The position numbers and the translations under genes are program-made. The notes beneath the pieces were generated by a model that made no database searches, had not been told where the DNA came from, and worked only from the letters and a program-made list of their open reading frames with translations. Shown one piece after another: positions 28,694 through 40,556 of a stretch of DNA of 42,762 nt. Source of the stretch: Trichosphaerium sp. ATCC 40318 (lineage: Eukaryota; Discosea; Flabellinia; Trichosidae); contig JALMLS010000457.1 in NCBI GenBank assembly GCA_038496445.1, positions 1 to 42,762 on the forward strand, given 5' to 3'. Position 1 is the stretch's first letter. Each line of letters opens with the position of its first letter.

Positions 28694-29345
28694 ACCAAGA
28701 AAACAAAGAATCAAGGCATTGGCAGGCGTTCATACCACTTGCTTATTCAAACTGAAGTAACAGATGAAGGGTTCAGAGCATTAGCCAGTAAAGCTCTCAG
28801 AAAACTGTTTATCTACTTAACCGGCTATGACAAGTTTGCAACCGGTTTGGTTGTGATTTTCGGGGAAAAGTTGTTGGCTTCATTGTAAGCCACAAACTCT
28901 TTTTTTTTACATCCAAACTACTTTCATACGCTTTTCAAACAACAATCTACAAGTTGCGGAAAGTGATAAACCATTTTTATTGCGTCGATTTTGCTACCTT
29001 GTCGAACGCTTTCAAGCACATTATTTCACTAACATTAAGAAGTCGTTATTAGCCGGTTTGTAACCGGAAAAGAAACAGCTCTAGCCAGTAGTGTTTGGAT
29101 AATACATCTTCAAAGCTCCAAAGTGAGTAGTAAGGGTGTTGAGGCGCTTAGCAATAATTTTTACATGTACATAAACAGCCATTGTTTTAGGCTAGTGCTT
29201 CTATTTACCAACGAGACTGTGAGATGATCTTGTGGAGGGAACAAATATGGCATCTTGAACGATGAGTGAGCATTTGGGATTTATATACAAGTTGATTACA
29301 ATATCAAAGAATTAAAAAACAGTGAAGACATTGTTCAAACATGCG
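28694..29345. other. Intergenic DNA, probable original filamin promoter side
   Basis: I see no supported gene. Several ACCGGTT/AACCGG words occur (28820-28850 and 29050-29070). An open frame at 28682-28888 on the + strand has no ATG and overlaps the LINE duplication, so I do not call it. Confidence 0.4.
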
Positions 29346-31255
29346 ATTGTTTTGGGTGGCGCCGGTCGTGATTTATGTTTGCAAATTCTGTTGTTGTACT
29401 TGCTAGTACAAGTAAACATCGCAAATATGACGCGAGTGGAAGGTCAGCATCACAATGAGATGCATGTGTCCTCTAATTTGTGGCTTGCAAGCAGATGGTG
29501 GTCAACCATCGAAACTCTTGTTCTACCTTGATATACGTATAGCTACAGTCTAAAGTACCAACTGAAGAGCAAAAGACTGTTACTTCGCGCTAGCGTTGAA
29601 CTTCAACAATATTGAATCTATTTTCTGAGTGTCTGTAGAGCATTACGGGTAGGAGGTTAATTTAAGATTCCAGTTCCGTAACAATGTTAATAATTTGCGA
29701 AAAGAGTTTGTATTGTTTCACACAACAGGTTCCAAACGACATTGACACTGCTCACCACTTTCTTTCTGTCTGTAGATATTTATAGATATGTTCCGTACAA
29801 TGACTAGCCAATAGCAGTTAGCTAACCTACTTGGAAGTGACTTTATGAATGCTAGCACAAAAGCAAGTTAGAACTACCAGTTTCAACAATTACAGTGCAC
29901 AAGTGTTCAGTTTACAATCAATGATTGCTGAATTTTGAGATGTACACAACAAAGTTTCATGTGAGACAGTAGATGCTATCAATTTTATGATGTTTCGTAA
30001 CATGGGAGCTAGGTTTTCTATTGTTCGAATTGGTTGAGAAGAAAATAAGCCACGAAAAAACTCGGAGTGTGCGCTTTGTAGTTTCAAATTCAATTCTTTC
30101 CTTATTGATTACCCATCCAATATCTGAGTACCATTCAATAGATGCTGTTTTAGGTTGTACACATTTTGCAAAATTGTTCTGAGATCTAAAAAAATCACGT
30201 GAACACAGTTTTTGAGTGGTTGAGAAAAAACTTCTCTGAATTTCAAAAATATGAGGTTTGAAACGAATGTAGTTACCGTCTCTAAAATGAAAAGCAAACA
30301 CAAAGCATTATCAGCCCGATCAAAATATTTGAGGTACTTTCTATCCACAAGAAAAAAATGAAAACAACGAAATCTCACAACAATTTATATGACATCACAT
30401 CGACATGAAAATCTCGCAAAAAACGCACAATTAAGCATAACTTTCTCACCAAACAACATGAAACAACAACTCATCATTTCTCTATCCCTTATCTCCCTTG
30501 CGTTTGCAGTTGTAACTTACACGCCACTTGCAACAGCTTCAACTGAAACATGTCAAGGATGTCGCAAAGACATGCATGCGGGACGCTTTGTTAACTGCGA
30601 TGGCTCATTTGCAGGCTCAACAGTTACTCACTGTAACTCGGTAGGAGGTCCCGGAGAATGTAGCTTCCCTAGAGATACGTCAGTAACAAAACAAGAATGC
30701 GAGCAACTGTGCACTGCCGACATAAGATGTAACTTCTTTACAAGTTACCAGGATTCCATCTGTAACTTATTCATGATGAATCAGTGTAACTTGATCAATG
30801 GAGGTGCTTCAGGAGACACCCTCAAAAAAGAACACCTTACAACAGATACGTTTATCATGACTGAAACCGGCACTGGAACACATGATAAAACAGACGGTCA
30901 AATTCGATACAGATATGTCTACACCGATACAACAACATCACCTTGGAGTGCTAACGTTGACGATACAAATATTGATGACTTTCAAAGCGGCGCTATCGAT
31001 CATTTCTTCATGGCTGCTCCTATCAAAGACCCTTCGAAATCTCTCACTGGCCTTGAAGTCAAGAATTTCAGCAACGATGGATGGAGATTTACCAGATTCT
31101 ATGTTTTCAACAGTTTTCACTTTTGCTTCAACGGTGACGCTTTAATTGACGGTGACGGTGCCAATGATCATGTAATTCTCCCAAACAACGGAGATTGTAG
31201 CTGTACTGCTTGAACAGAAATAAACGAATTTATTTCCCCTTAGTTAATTTGCCTT
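29346..31255 (+). repeat. Inverted repeat, left arm (about 1.9 kb) with PAN/PLAT-like copy 2
   Basis: From 29346 to about 31255 the sequence matches the reverse complement of about 38655-40556. The match covers about 1.1 kb of upstream DNA, the whole coding sequence and a few tens of bases downstream. The upstream part shows scattered small indels and substitutions, while the coding part is almost unchanged. Confidence 0.88.
30458..31213 (+). CDS. Secreted PAN/PLAT-like protein, copy 2 (251 aa)
   Basis: I start at the ATG at 30458 because it begins a clean signal peptide (MKQQLIISLSLISLAFAV, cleavage probably near TAS|TE); an in-frame ATG 69 bp upstream would put a charged leader before it. 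The mature protein has a Cys-rich N-terminal half whose ECEQLCTADIRCNFFTSY-type spacing resembles PAN/apple domains. A second half with GTGTHDKTDGQIRYRYVY, FQSGAIDHFF and GLEVKNFSNDGWRFTRFYV resembles PLAT/LH2. It ends in a short Cys tail. Both domain calls are by eye. The protein is likely extracellular; the ligand is unknown. Two further copies lie in the window. Confidence 0.85.
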   Translation: MKQQLIISLSLISLAFAVVTYTPLATASTETCQGCRKDMHAGRFVNCDGSFAGSTVTHCNSVGGPGECSFPRDTSVTKQECEQLCTADIRCNFFTSYQDSICNLFMMNQCNLINGGASGDTLKKEHLTTDTFIMTETGTGTHDKTDGQIRYRYVYTDTTTSPWSANVDDTNIDDFQSGAIDHFFMAAPIKDPSKSLTGLEVKNFSNDGWRFTRFYVFNSFHFCFNGDALIDGDGANDHVILPNNGDCSCTA

Positions 31256-31635
31256 TGTCTTATTATTTTCTATTTACTTTTAAATATGTAATAATATACA
31301 GGTCTGCGTTTGCTAAAAAAAGTGTTTCTTTTGGTTTGCAACAACCAGTGATGCTTGTATCGTTATAATATGTTCCCAGTAGCGATCAAAATACTGACAA
31401 AAAAGTTATTGCCGAAGGTACTATTTATGGTCAAAACGTTTTTGTGACGGACTGATTTATTTTGACTTCAGATTCTACTTGTGGAGTTTACAAATCACAC
31501 AGGAATCTATCGGAGATACTCTATCTAGTTTCAGAGGTTGTACTACTTTCCTACAAACTCGAAAAACAGTTATTTAAACAATTTAGCCAAACAAACTGGG
31601 CTAAATCTAAAAAGAAAAACGAAGTTAATTAAATT
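31256..31635. other. Intergenic, upstream of the lectin-like gene
   Basis: AT-rich with no gene seen. It presumably holds the 3' processing signals of copy 2 and the promoter of the gene at 31636. Confidence 0.4.
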
Positions 31636-33013
31636 ATGAGTCACGTGATATTCCTTCTATGTATTGTGCTAGTATACGCGGGCTGTACTGCGAGCCAATT
31701 AGCCAAATCTTTCAGCAACGCCACTAGACAGTGCGCCAACAAGCACGTGATATCGTATTCCGTAGTCTCGCTAAAATTCTGCTAGTTCATCAATGCTACC
31801 TGAGATACTAAATGAAAACGACTTCGATACAATACGTAACATGACAACAGGTGATACAATTGGCCACGTGTGGATTAATGCGCGTCGCAACGTCAGCTTA
31901 GACATAACATTTGATTTTTGCGGAAATTGTAGAAGACTTGGTAGAGATTGTGAGCCTTGCAAATATATGCTATCCTCATTTAAATGGCAGAGAAGTGGAA
32001 CATCGTTTTTTGAAACCGACTTGTTCTATTCCGTTCAAAATAATACACAAAAGCTCCTGGAGAAGTACTTTTCCAACCCAGAACCTAGCTTTACCAAGCA
32101 ACAAAATCAAGAGAGATGCCTCATTATGCGCAGCGATGGTACTTCATTATTACTACAAATGGCTGATTGTATAATTAGGCTTCAATGACGTTGGTTGTGA
32201 AAATGCCGTGGCAGGTCCGTTCCAAGTTGTATGTGTTGATATACCTATTTTACCGACGTCAATCGCACCTACTGATACTCCAACAACTGTACCCATGACC
32301 ACAGAAAACCCCACAAACACTCCTGGTTGTCAAGGTTGCTCTTCTCCAATAGTTCCTCCAAAAACTGATGCTGTAGTCATTGGTGGCGTTTTTGTTGTTT
32401 CCGGAACAACTGTAGCACAAGGTCTTAACGATAACTTCTGTACCATCTAAAGGAGTGTAGGTGATGTTGTGTTTTTGGAGGATACTATCCTTGTACTAGC
32501 TGATTCAAACTCTTCAATAACATTAACGGGATGTCCTATTTTTAGTAAGAATGTAGTTATTGATACTACCAGTTTAAAAGTAAGGCATTTCCTTATTTGT
32601 TAATGGCACTAATTTAAAACACTCTAAAAGGAAGTTGGTTCATTGACATTCATTACTTTCAGCGACGATTGTGTGATTGCCAAAGAAAACATCACACTCT
32701 CAGATACGAGAAAGGTATGCTTTCAACAAGGTACGTCATTAACGGATAATAACACAAGTTTATGTGCCACGTGGTTTTCTGACTATTTATAGATACACGT
32801 GGAATGTTAAATATTTTATTCTCGTCATCATGTTCAGAAGAATCAGGTGGTACCGGTTTTCCAATAATACCTGTAGTGGTAGTTGTTGTTCTGGTTGTTT
32901 TATTTGTGATAGTAATATTGTTGTTAACGCTAATCATACCATCATGGCGCAGACGCATTTATCCATACAGCTGGGCAGTGAGGAAAAAAACACTAGCTGG
33001 TACCATGCTGTGA
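31636..33013 (+). CDS. Type I membrane protein with C-type-lectin-like domain (384 aa, 6 exons)
   Basis: Exons 31636-31754, 31786-32138, 32179-32421, 32461-32579, 32631-32730 and 32793-33013 join in consistent phases to 385 codons including stop. Introns are 31, 40, 39, 51 and 62 nt. A signal peptide (MSHVIFLLCIVLVYAGC) is followed by a C-type-lectin-like domain (about 30-176: VWINARRN, then CLIMRSDGFNDVGC and FQVVCVD). Next come a Thr/Pro-rich stalk (about 180-205) and a beta-solenoid-like stretch (GGVFVVSGTTVAQGDVVFL, ILVLADSNSSITLTGCPI). A strong transmembrane helix (about 336-360, PVVVVVVLVVLFVIVI) and a 24-residue basic cytoplasmic tail (SWRRRIYPYS) end the protein. It looks like a cell-surface receptor or adhesion molecule. 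The domain calls are by pattern; the exon chain is my own reconstruction. Confidence 0.8.
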
Positions 33014-33149
33014 AAAAATGTGGTCTAGTGAAATAAACAGTACTGTCTTTTAAATAACAAGCGTTGATGTTTTTATTAAATTGCATACATTGTACATGAT
33101 GTTCTATTCTGTTAACTAGAATAGCTTGATTGGCTTTGACAGCTACTTG

Positions 33150-33813
33150 TTACTTAGCCTTGTAGACCTGAGAGGCCTTCAAGGCACCGTTCTTATACCA
33201 TGTTTGGTACTCTCCGTCCTTAACACCATGGAAGTAATTACACTTCATCTTCAATTGGCCATTGTAGTACCACTCCTTTGATTCTCCATGTCGTCTACCG
33301 TTGCTGTAGCAATAGTGTTGACAAATATTAGAGTTCTCATTCCAACGCTTATATTCACCATCCCTTTTACCATTTGTGTAATAACATTGCTCTATTAACA
33401 CACCAGAATCACGCCAACGTTTGTAAAGACCATCAAAGACACCATTGAGATAATTACGGTGTACGCGCATTCTACCACTGTAATAAAACCATTTATAGTC
33501 TCCATGACGTTTACCATGTTTCATGTGTAGAATAAGTGATGGAGTAGATAAGTAGATATCAGGGTAAGAACACAGTTTTTTCGTTTTTATCCATTTTCCA
33601 TGTTTTTCGAAATTGTAGTCAAATCTCGTTGTGGTTGCCGTTCTCTTTGATAATAATGGCCATTTTACAAAGACCTCAAAGTCTAAGTCTATAATATCTA
33701 GCTGTAGCTCCAAAGGAAGGCGTAATAATCCATAATTATCTGTTGTTTGCTAATTTTGTTGTTAGCAGTGCAAGTTTGTGAGCTCTTTCGCTTACATGTT
33801 GTTGTATCGCCAT
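33150..33813 (-). CDS. MORN-type (YwqK-like) repeat protein (205 aa, 2 exons)
   Basis: Exon 1 (33796-33813) encodes MAIQQH. A 46-nt intron with GTAAGC...TTAG follows, then exon 2 (33150-33749). LPLELQLDIIDLDF near the start resembles an F-box-like helix. Five or six repeats of about 22-24 residues follow, of the form DGEYKRWNENSNICQHYCYS, HGESKEWYYNGQLKMKCNYF and DGEYQTWYKNGALK. These are MORN-variant repeats with the G-x-Y/W-x-x-W/Y-Y-x-N/S-G pattern. Such proteins are common in amoebae, bacteria and large DNA viruses; the molecular function is not established. The family's wide spread makes horizontal transfer possible, but the intron argues that it is settled in this genome. Confidence 0.83.
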
Positions 33814-34682
33814 TAGATATCAATTACTTAATTTAGATTTTGTGTTTTTACGGACCGATTGAGCCAATAAAAAAGCCAATAATACTACCGTTTAGGTTCC
33901 GCGTCCCTAGTGTGTAAGGTACGTCGTAGATAGGTTTATAGAACTGTTTATTAAGTAGCGCTGACGTAGTCATAACGCGTCAAGGTACATCACAGTGTGG
34001 CGAAACGGTAAATAACAATAGGTGAGAAACGCGAAACCATTTGCACGTAATTTTCAAAACAAATCGTTGTTACTCCAAGCTATGAATGGTCTACTGCGCT
34101 CCTAAACAGTGCCAAACTACGATAGGTGGCTTTTTTTTTTCCGTTTTGAAACAAAAAACACGTGCGCGTTATCTGGTGTTTGTCAAATCTTAGGTTTACG
34201 TCGCTGCATTCTTAGAACAAAAGTAATAATCGAAACAAATGCTGCTACCAATCAAAATGACTGTGTAGAAATGTACTTTGACATATTTAGGAGCGCACTT
34301 GACCATTCATACCTCGATTGAGCAACAGTGATTTGTGTAAAAATTATGGCAATGTAACACAAAACATAGATCAATACCAAGATGATTGATCAAACTGGAT
34401 TAGCAGCAACCACTCAAATATCTGGATACACAACAAGTGGTCAATAAAACAAAATCTAACCTTGCTATTACAAAAGTGTCATTCATTTATTGAAATTACA
34501 CGAATTACAAAAAAAACATAGATCATCAATCCGTGGTAACTTCACGTGCGAAGACAAGCACGTTTGGTTTACAAAAAAAAAGAAGCGCGTCCAACCCTAA
34601 CTTTTTTGGGGAGCTCTTGCTTTTTTCTCGCAATGAAGGGGGTTGTTAAGAAAAAAATAAGAAAACGATGTTGTTCTACCGT
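33814..34682. other. Intergenic between the MORN gene and Nop56
   Basis: 870 bp with T-runs and no gene I can support. An open frame at 34109-34321 (+) lacks an ATG and a recognisable domain. Confidence 0.4.
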
Positions 34683-36856
34683 TTACTTTTTATCTTTTTT
34701 GCTCTTGCTCTTCCTCCTCTTCTTCTTATCTGACTTATCTTTATCTTTTTTGCTAGAGCTCTTTCTTCGCTTCTTAGGTTGTTCCTCTTCATCATCAGCG
34801 TCCTCAGACTTACGTTTTTTGGACTTTTTCTTTTTAGGAGATTCATCGACTTCCATTGCATCTCCAGCAGCTCCAGCGGCTCCAGCTGATTTACTTACAG
34901 ATGCATTAACCTCACGCATAGCGTCAAGGTTCTTTTGTGGTGTTGTGCCGGATTTATAAAATTCAAGGCGTTCTTCGACTTGCTCGTGGAATTTTGTACC
35001 ATATTCGTTTGTAGGAACATCTAGAGAAGTTGTTAACACGATTGTTTCGGATTTTAAACGTAAAGGAAAAAGAGGTAGAATTTGTTACGTACCAGAAAAT
35101 GCGTCAATACGGCATGCCATTGAAGCTTTGTTGGCGAGGACACGGGCAATGCGACCACGATCCTTTTTACGTGCTTTTTGTATGAAAGGAGAGTTGAAGA
35201 TAAGTCCGTATTTTGGTGTGTTACCGCGGGTCTTCAATGCTCTGAAAAGCGCTTTTTCGGCACCCAAAATCTGTAGAGTAGATGCAGGGAGCTTAGCAAG
35301 ACTGGTAAGGGAACCTAAGCGGATAAGTGAGTAGGAAGAAGGGATATAGACAAGTGCTAAGGACGTACCAGCGTGGGAGATAAGTCTGGCGCCAATCAAG
35401 TCACCCATGAGAGTAGCTGTGTTTGGAGCAATCTTGTGGATGCGGTTCTTCAAGTACAATTGAAGAGAAGTTCTGTAATCAGCCAAGGATACGACTTTGT
35501 CGCAAAATCTTGAAATGTTGATCATATCAACAGGACTTACATCAGTACCTACCAGAACGTCAGAAAAAAACACCAAAAAATAAAGCCGTCTACGCGTAAT
35601 GAAATTTGTTGCTCAAAGGCGCGCAAACGCTAGCGAAGGTTTCTAGAAGGAGGCACGCACCCATTGATGAACGCATAGCGGCAACAATTTTATCAGTTGT
35701 TTCTTCGTTTGTGAGTTCTTCAAGGGATGAACGCAATTCATCGACATTCTCCAAAAATTGTGGTCTTCCTTTGATTGTCTTGGCAACGCGTGCGTAGTTG
35801 ATAATATCAGGTACAATTCTGACAAGTTCTGGGAAATGCCATGAATACCATTCTCTACGCGCAACCAATAAGTACAAAAAACGAAAACAACGAATTCGAC
35901 GAGAAAAGACAAACCTTAAAAATTAACGAGTTTTCGCAGCGAAAGGAAAATCTCGCTTCAAAATTAAAAATGTCAAGAAGAAATATTATGTACCTGACGC
36001 GCATAGCAAAAGTGTTAATATCTTTATCAAGTTGATCAATTAAAGCGATAGCTTGGATGATCATGGTGTCATTTTTGTTTACGTTGAACTTTACTTTAGC
36101 ACGGGAGTATGCGTGACCTAGACCACGTTGTGATGATGTAATACCCTCCTAAAGAAACGTTTTAGTCGTTTTTAATTTGAAAAAGAAAAAAAACGTTCAC
36201 AGCGAACTACAAGTCGTCTCGTTTTTGCGGTATGGTTTTTTACGTACAGTGTTAACCTCTTCTTGGTCGAACTCTTTCAAGTATTTTGAGAAATGATGGC
36301 GAACCCAACGAATCATCTCGAAAATTTGTTTTCCGGCTGTGATTTTTACTTTGGATACTTTCTAAGCGGATTTAGCGTTTACACGGCAAAATACAATGTC
36401 ACAAAGTTTTTCTGGAAGACATACGCTTTGAATAGCACCACCAAGCTTCTCCTCCATGACGCCAATAGTAGAGCCTTTTTCAGCGTTCATTTCGATAAAA
36501 TCTTGTAATTTCTGTGGACAGACGCCTATAAATGCGTTGGAGACTAGTTCGCGAAGGTTCCACCAAATTTCTTGCCATCAAAGATGAAAAAATGTAGTAC
36601 CTTCAGAAACGTCGTTTATATTATCAAGGGACTCAGGTTGGCTCTGAAATGCAACGAAAGCGTGTAATTTTACCATTTTCTTGAACTTGCTGTAATCAGC
36701 TCTGGCCTTTTGTACTTCACCAACATTGGTTCCAATCTTCTCTTCTTCTTCCTTTAGGAATAGTGCGTAACCTGCAGCGGACTCAAATAGTAGATAAAAC
36801 ACCTTGGCGTAGTGTGAGAATGTATAGCGAAAAAGACGAAGTATTCACTAACCATG
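34683..36856 (-). CDS. NOP56: Nucleolar protein Nop56, box C/D snoRNP core (517 aa, 9 exons)
   Basis: Exons 36854-36856, 36601-36802, 36425-36570, 36248-36361, 35994-36148, 35661-35854, 35369-35548, 35093-35314 and 34683-35020 join to exactly 518 codons. The N-terminal domain ([15 protein letters not shown]) leads to [42 protein letters not shown], the Nop domain ([40 protein letters not shown]) and a Lys/Ser/Glu-rich KKx tail. Nop56 binds box C/D snoRNAs with Nop58, fibrillarin and the 15.5K protein and guides rRNA 2'-O-methylation in the nucleolus. Length matches the yeast protein. The first exon contains only the start codon. The 54-nt intron at 35315-35368 has no stop and keeps frame, so it is easily misread as coding. 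Confidence 0.94.
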
Positions 36857-37215
36857 ATATATCAATGACAACCAGGTACTCTAGGTGATTGCGAGAAATA
36901 TAAATGTATCAAACGCAAACAGACCCTCTTTGACTGACTTTAACAACCGCCAAAGAGCAACCCAAGCGTAATTTAAAGCCGCTCAGGCGAACTCTTTGCA
37001 CAAGACGAAGGGAAATGCCTTTACACGTTTTTTCTCAGCTGGCACTTTCTGTCAACTTTCTTTGCTGTTTGACTCAACAACAACGTAATGAGGTTAATTT
37101 CGCGCACTTACGAGCGTCTTTTGCATAGTTGTATTTCAGAAGCGCCAAAAGAGGCGTTGTACAACCACTATTTAATTACAATTCCACAACTACTCAAACA
37201 AATGATACAGCCGTT
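36857..37215. other. Intergenic, Nop56 upstream region and mannosyltransferase 3' region
   Basis: 360 bp with no gene. Both neighbours read on the - strand, so this should contain the Nop56 promoter; I see no clear TATA box. Confidence 0.4.
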
Positions 37216-38650
<1,435 letters not shown>

Positions 38651-38654
38651 AGGT

Positions 38655-40556
38655 ACATTAACTAAAGGGAAATAAATTCGTTTATTTCTGTTCAAGCAGT
38701 ACAGCTACAATCTCCGTTGTTTGGGAGAATTACATGATCATTGGCACCGTCACCGTCAATTAAAGCGTCACCGTTGAAGCAAAAGTGAAAACTGTTGAAA
38801 ACATAGAATCTGGTAAATCTCCATCCATCGTTGCTGAAATTCTTGACTTCAAGGCCAGTGAGAGATTTCGAAGGGTCTTTGATAGGGGCTGCCATGAAGA
38901 AATGGTCGATAGCACCACTTTGAAAGTCATCAATATTTGTGTCGTCAACGTTAGCACTCCAAGGTGATGTTGTTGTATCGGTGTACACATATCTGTATCG
39001 AATTTGACCATCTGTTTTATCATGCGTTCCAGTGCCGGTTTCAGTCATGATAAACGTATCCATTGTAAGGTGTTCTTTCTCGAGGGTATCTCCTGAAGCA
39101 CCTCCGTTGATCAAGTTACACTGATTCATCATGAATAAGTTACAGATGGAATCCTGGTAACTTGTAAAGAAGTTACATCTTATATCGGCAGTGCACAGTT
39201 GCTCGCATTCTTGTTTTGTTACTGACGTATCTCTAGGGAAGCTACATTCTCCAGGGCCTCCTACCGAGTTACAATGAGTAACTGTTGAGCCTGCAAATGA
39301 GCCATCGCAGTTAACAAAGCGTCCTGCATGCATGTCTTTGCGACATCCTTGACATGTTTCAGTTGAAGCTGTTGCAAGTGGCGTGTAAGTTACAACTGCA
39401 AACGCGAGGGAGATAAGGGATAGAATAATGATGAGTTGTTGTTTCATGTTGTTTGGTGAGAAATTTATGCTTAATTGTGCGTTTTTTGCGGGATTTTCTT
39501 GGCAATGTGATGTCATATAAATTGTTGTGAGATTTCGTTGTTTTCATTTTTTTCTTGTGGATAGAAAGTACCTCACAAAGAATTTTTGTTCGATGTTGAA
39601 ATGCTTTGTTTTTCCTTTTCATTTTAGAGACGGTGGCTACATTTGTTTCAAACCAACCTCATATTTTTGAAATTCAGAGAAGTTTTTTCTCAACCACTCA
39701 AAAACTGTGTTCACGTGATTTTTTAGATCTCAGAACAATTTTAAAAAAATGTACAACCCCAAACAGCATCTATTGAATGGTACTCAGATATTGGGTGGGT
39801 AATCAATAAGGAAAGAATTGAATTTGAACTACAAAGTGTGTCTACGAGTTTTTTCGTGGCTCATTTTCTTCTCAACCAATTCGAACAATAGACAATTAGC
39901 TCCTAATTCTAGTAATAAACCATTTAAACTGAGAGGATCTATTGCCTCACATGAAACTTTGTTTGTGTACGTCTCAAAACTCAGCAATCATTGATTGTAA
40001 ACTGAACACTTGTGCACTGTAATTGTTGAAACTGGTAGTTCTAACTTGCTTTTGTGCTAACATTCATAAAGTCACTTACAAGTAGGTTAGCTAACTGCTA
40101 TTGGCTAGTCATTGTACGAAACATATCTATAAATATCTACAATGAGACCACAATAAAGTGGTGAGCAGTGTCAATGTCGTTTGGAACCTGTTGTGTGAAA
40201 CAATACAAACTCTTTTCGCAAATTATTAACATTGTTACGGAACTGGAATCTTAAATTAAACCTCCTGGCCGTAATGCTCTACAGATACTAGATTCAATAT
40301 TGCCCAAGTTCAAAACTAGCGCGAAGTAACAGTCTTTTGCTCTTCAGTTGGTACTTTAGACTGTAGCTATACGTATATCCAGGTAGAACAAGAGTTTAGA
40401 TAGTTTGAACTCCGTCTCTTGCAAGCCACAAATTAGAGGACATGCATCTCATTGCGATGCTGACCTTCCAATCGTGCCATCTTTGAGATGTTTATTAGTA
40501 CTAGCAAGTACAACAACAGAATTTGCAAGCAGAAGCCACGTGCGGTACTGACCCAA
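38655..40556 (-). repeat. Inverted repeat, right arm (about 1.9 kb) with PAN/PLAT-like copy 3
   Basis: Reverse-complement partner of 29346-31255. The arms enclose about 7.4 kb of unique genes. Small indels in the upstream part (for example around 40140-40160 and 40260-40300) contrast with near identity in the coding part. Confidence 0.88.
38692..39447 (-). CDS. Secreted PAN/PLAT-like protein, copy 3 (251 aa)
   Basis: Same architecture as copy 2: signal peptide (MKQQLIIILSLISLAFAV), Cys-rich PAN/apple-like region, PLAT-like region and Cys tail. From the chosen ATG at 39447 I count only three residue differences from copy 2: Ile for Ser in the signal peptide, Glu for Lys in DTLEKEHL, and Met for Thr next to it. 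The region before the ATG differs more, which supports the internal start. No intron is evident. The gene ends where homology to the other arm fades. Confidence 0.85.
   Translation of the reverse strand: MKQQLIIILSLISLAFAVVTYTPLATASTETCQGCRKDMHAGRFVNCDGSFAGSTVTHCNSVGGPGECSFPRDTSVTKQECEQLCTADIRCNFFTSYQDSICNLFMMNQCNLINGGASGDTLEKEHLTMDTFIMTETGTGTHDKTDGQIRYRYVYTDTTTSPWSANVDDTNIDDFQSGAIDHFFMAAPIKDPSKSLTGLEVKNFSNDGWRFTRFYVFNSFHFCFNGDALIDGDGANDHVILPNNGDCSCTA

Noticed and set aside
28682-28888. 68-codon open frame on the + strand
   Set aside because: No ATG start, and it begins inside the LINE target duplication.
29890-30378. Antisense frames in the left arm upstream of copy 2
   Set aside because: Broken by indels in the right arm, so not a conserved gene.
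30389-30457. Upstream in-frame ATG extending PAN/PLAT-like copy 2 by 23 residues
   Set aside because: It would bury the signal peptide, and this stretch differs more between copies than the rest.
32446-32460. In-frame TAA and apparent frameshifts in the lectin-like gene, suggesting a pseudogene or recoded stop
   Set aside because: A 39-nt GT-AG intron (32422-32460) removes the stop, and two others fix the frame; the total closes at 385 codons.
34109-34321. 70-codon open frame on the + strand
   Set aside because: It begins with GTG, crosses a T-run and has no recognisable domain; nothing supports expression.
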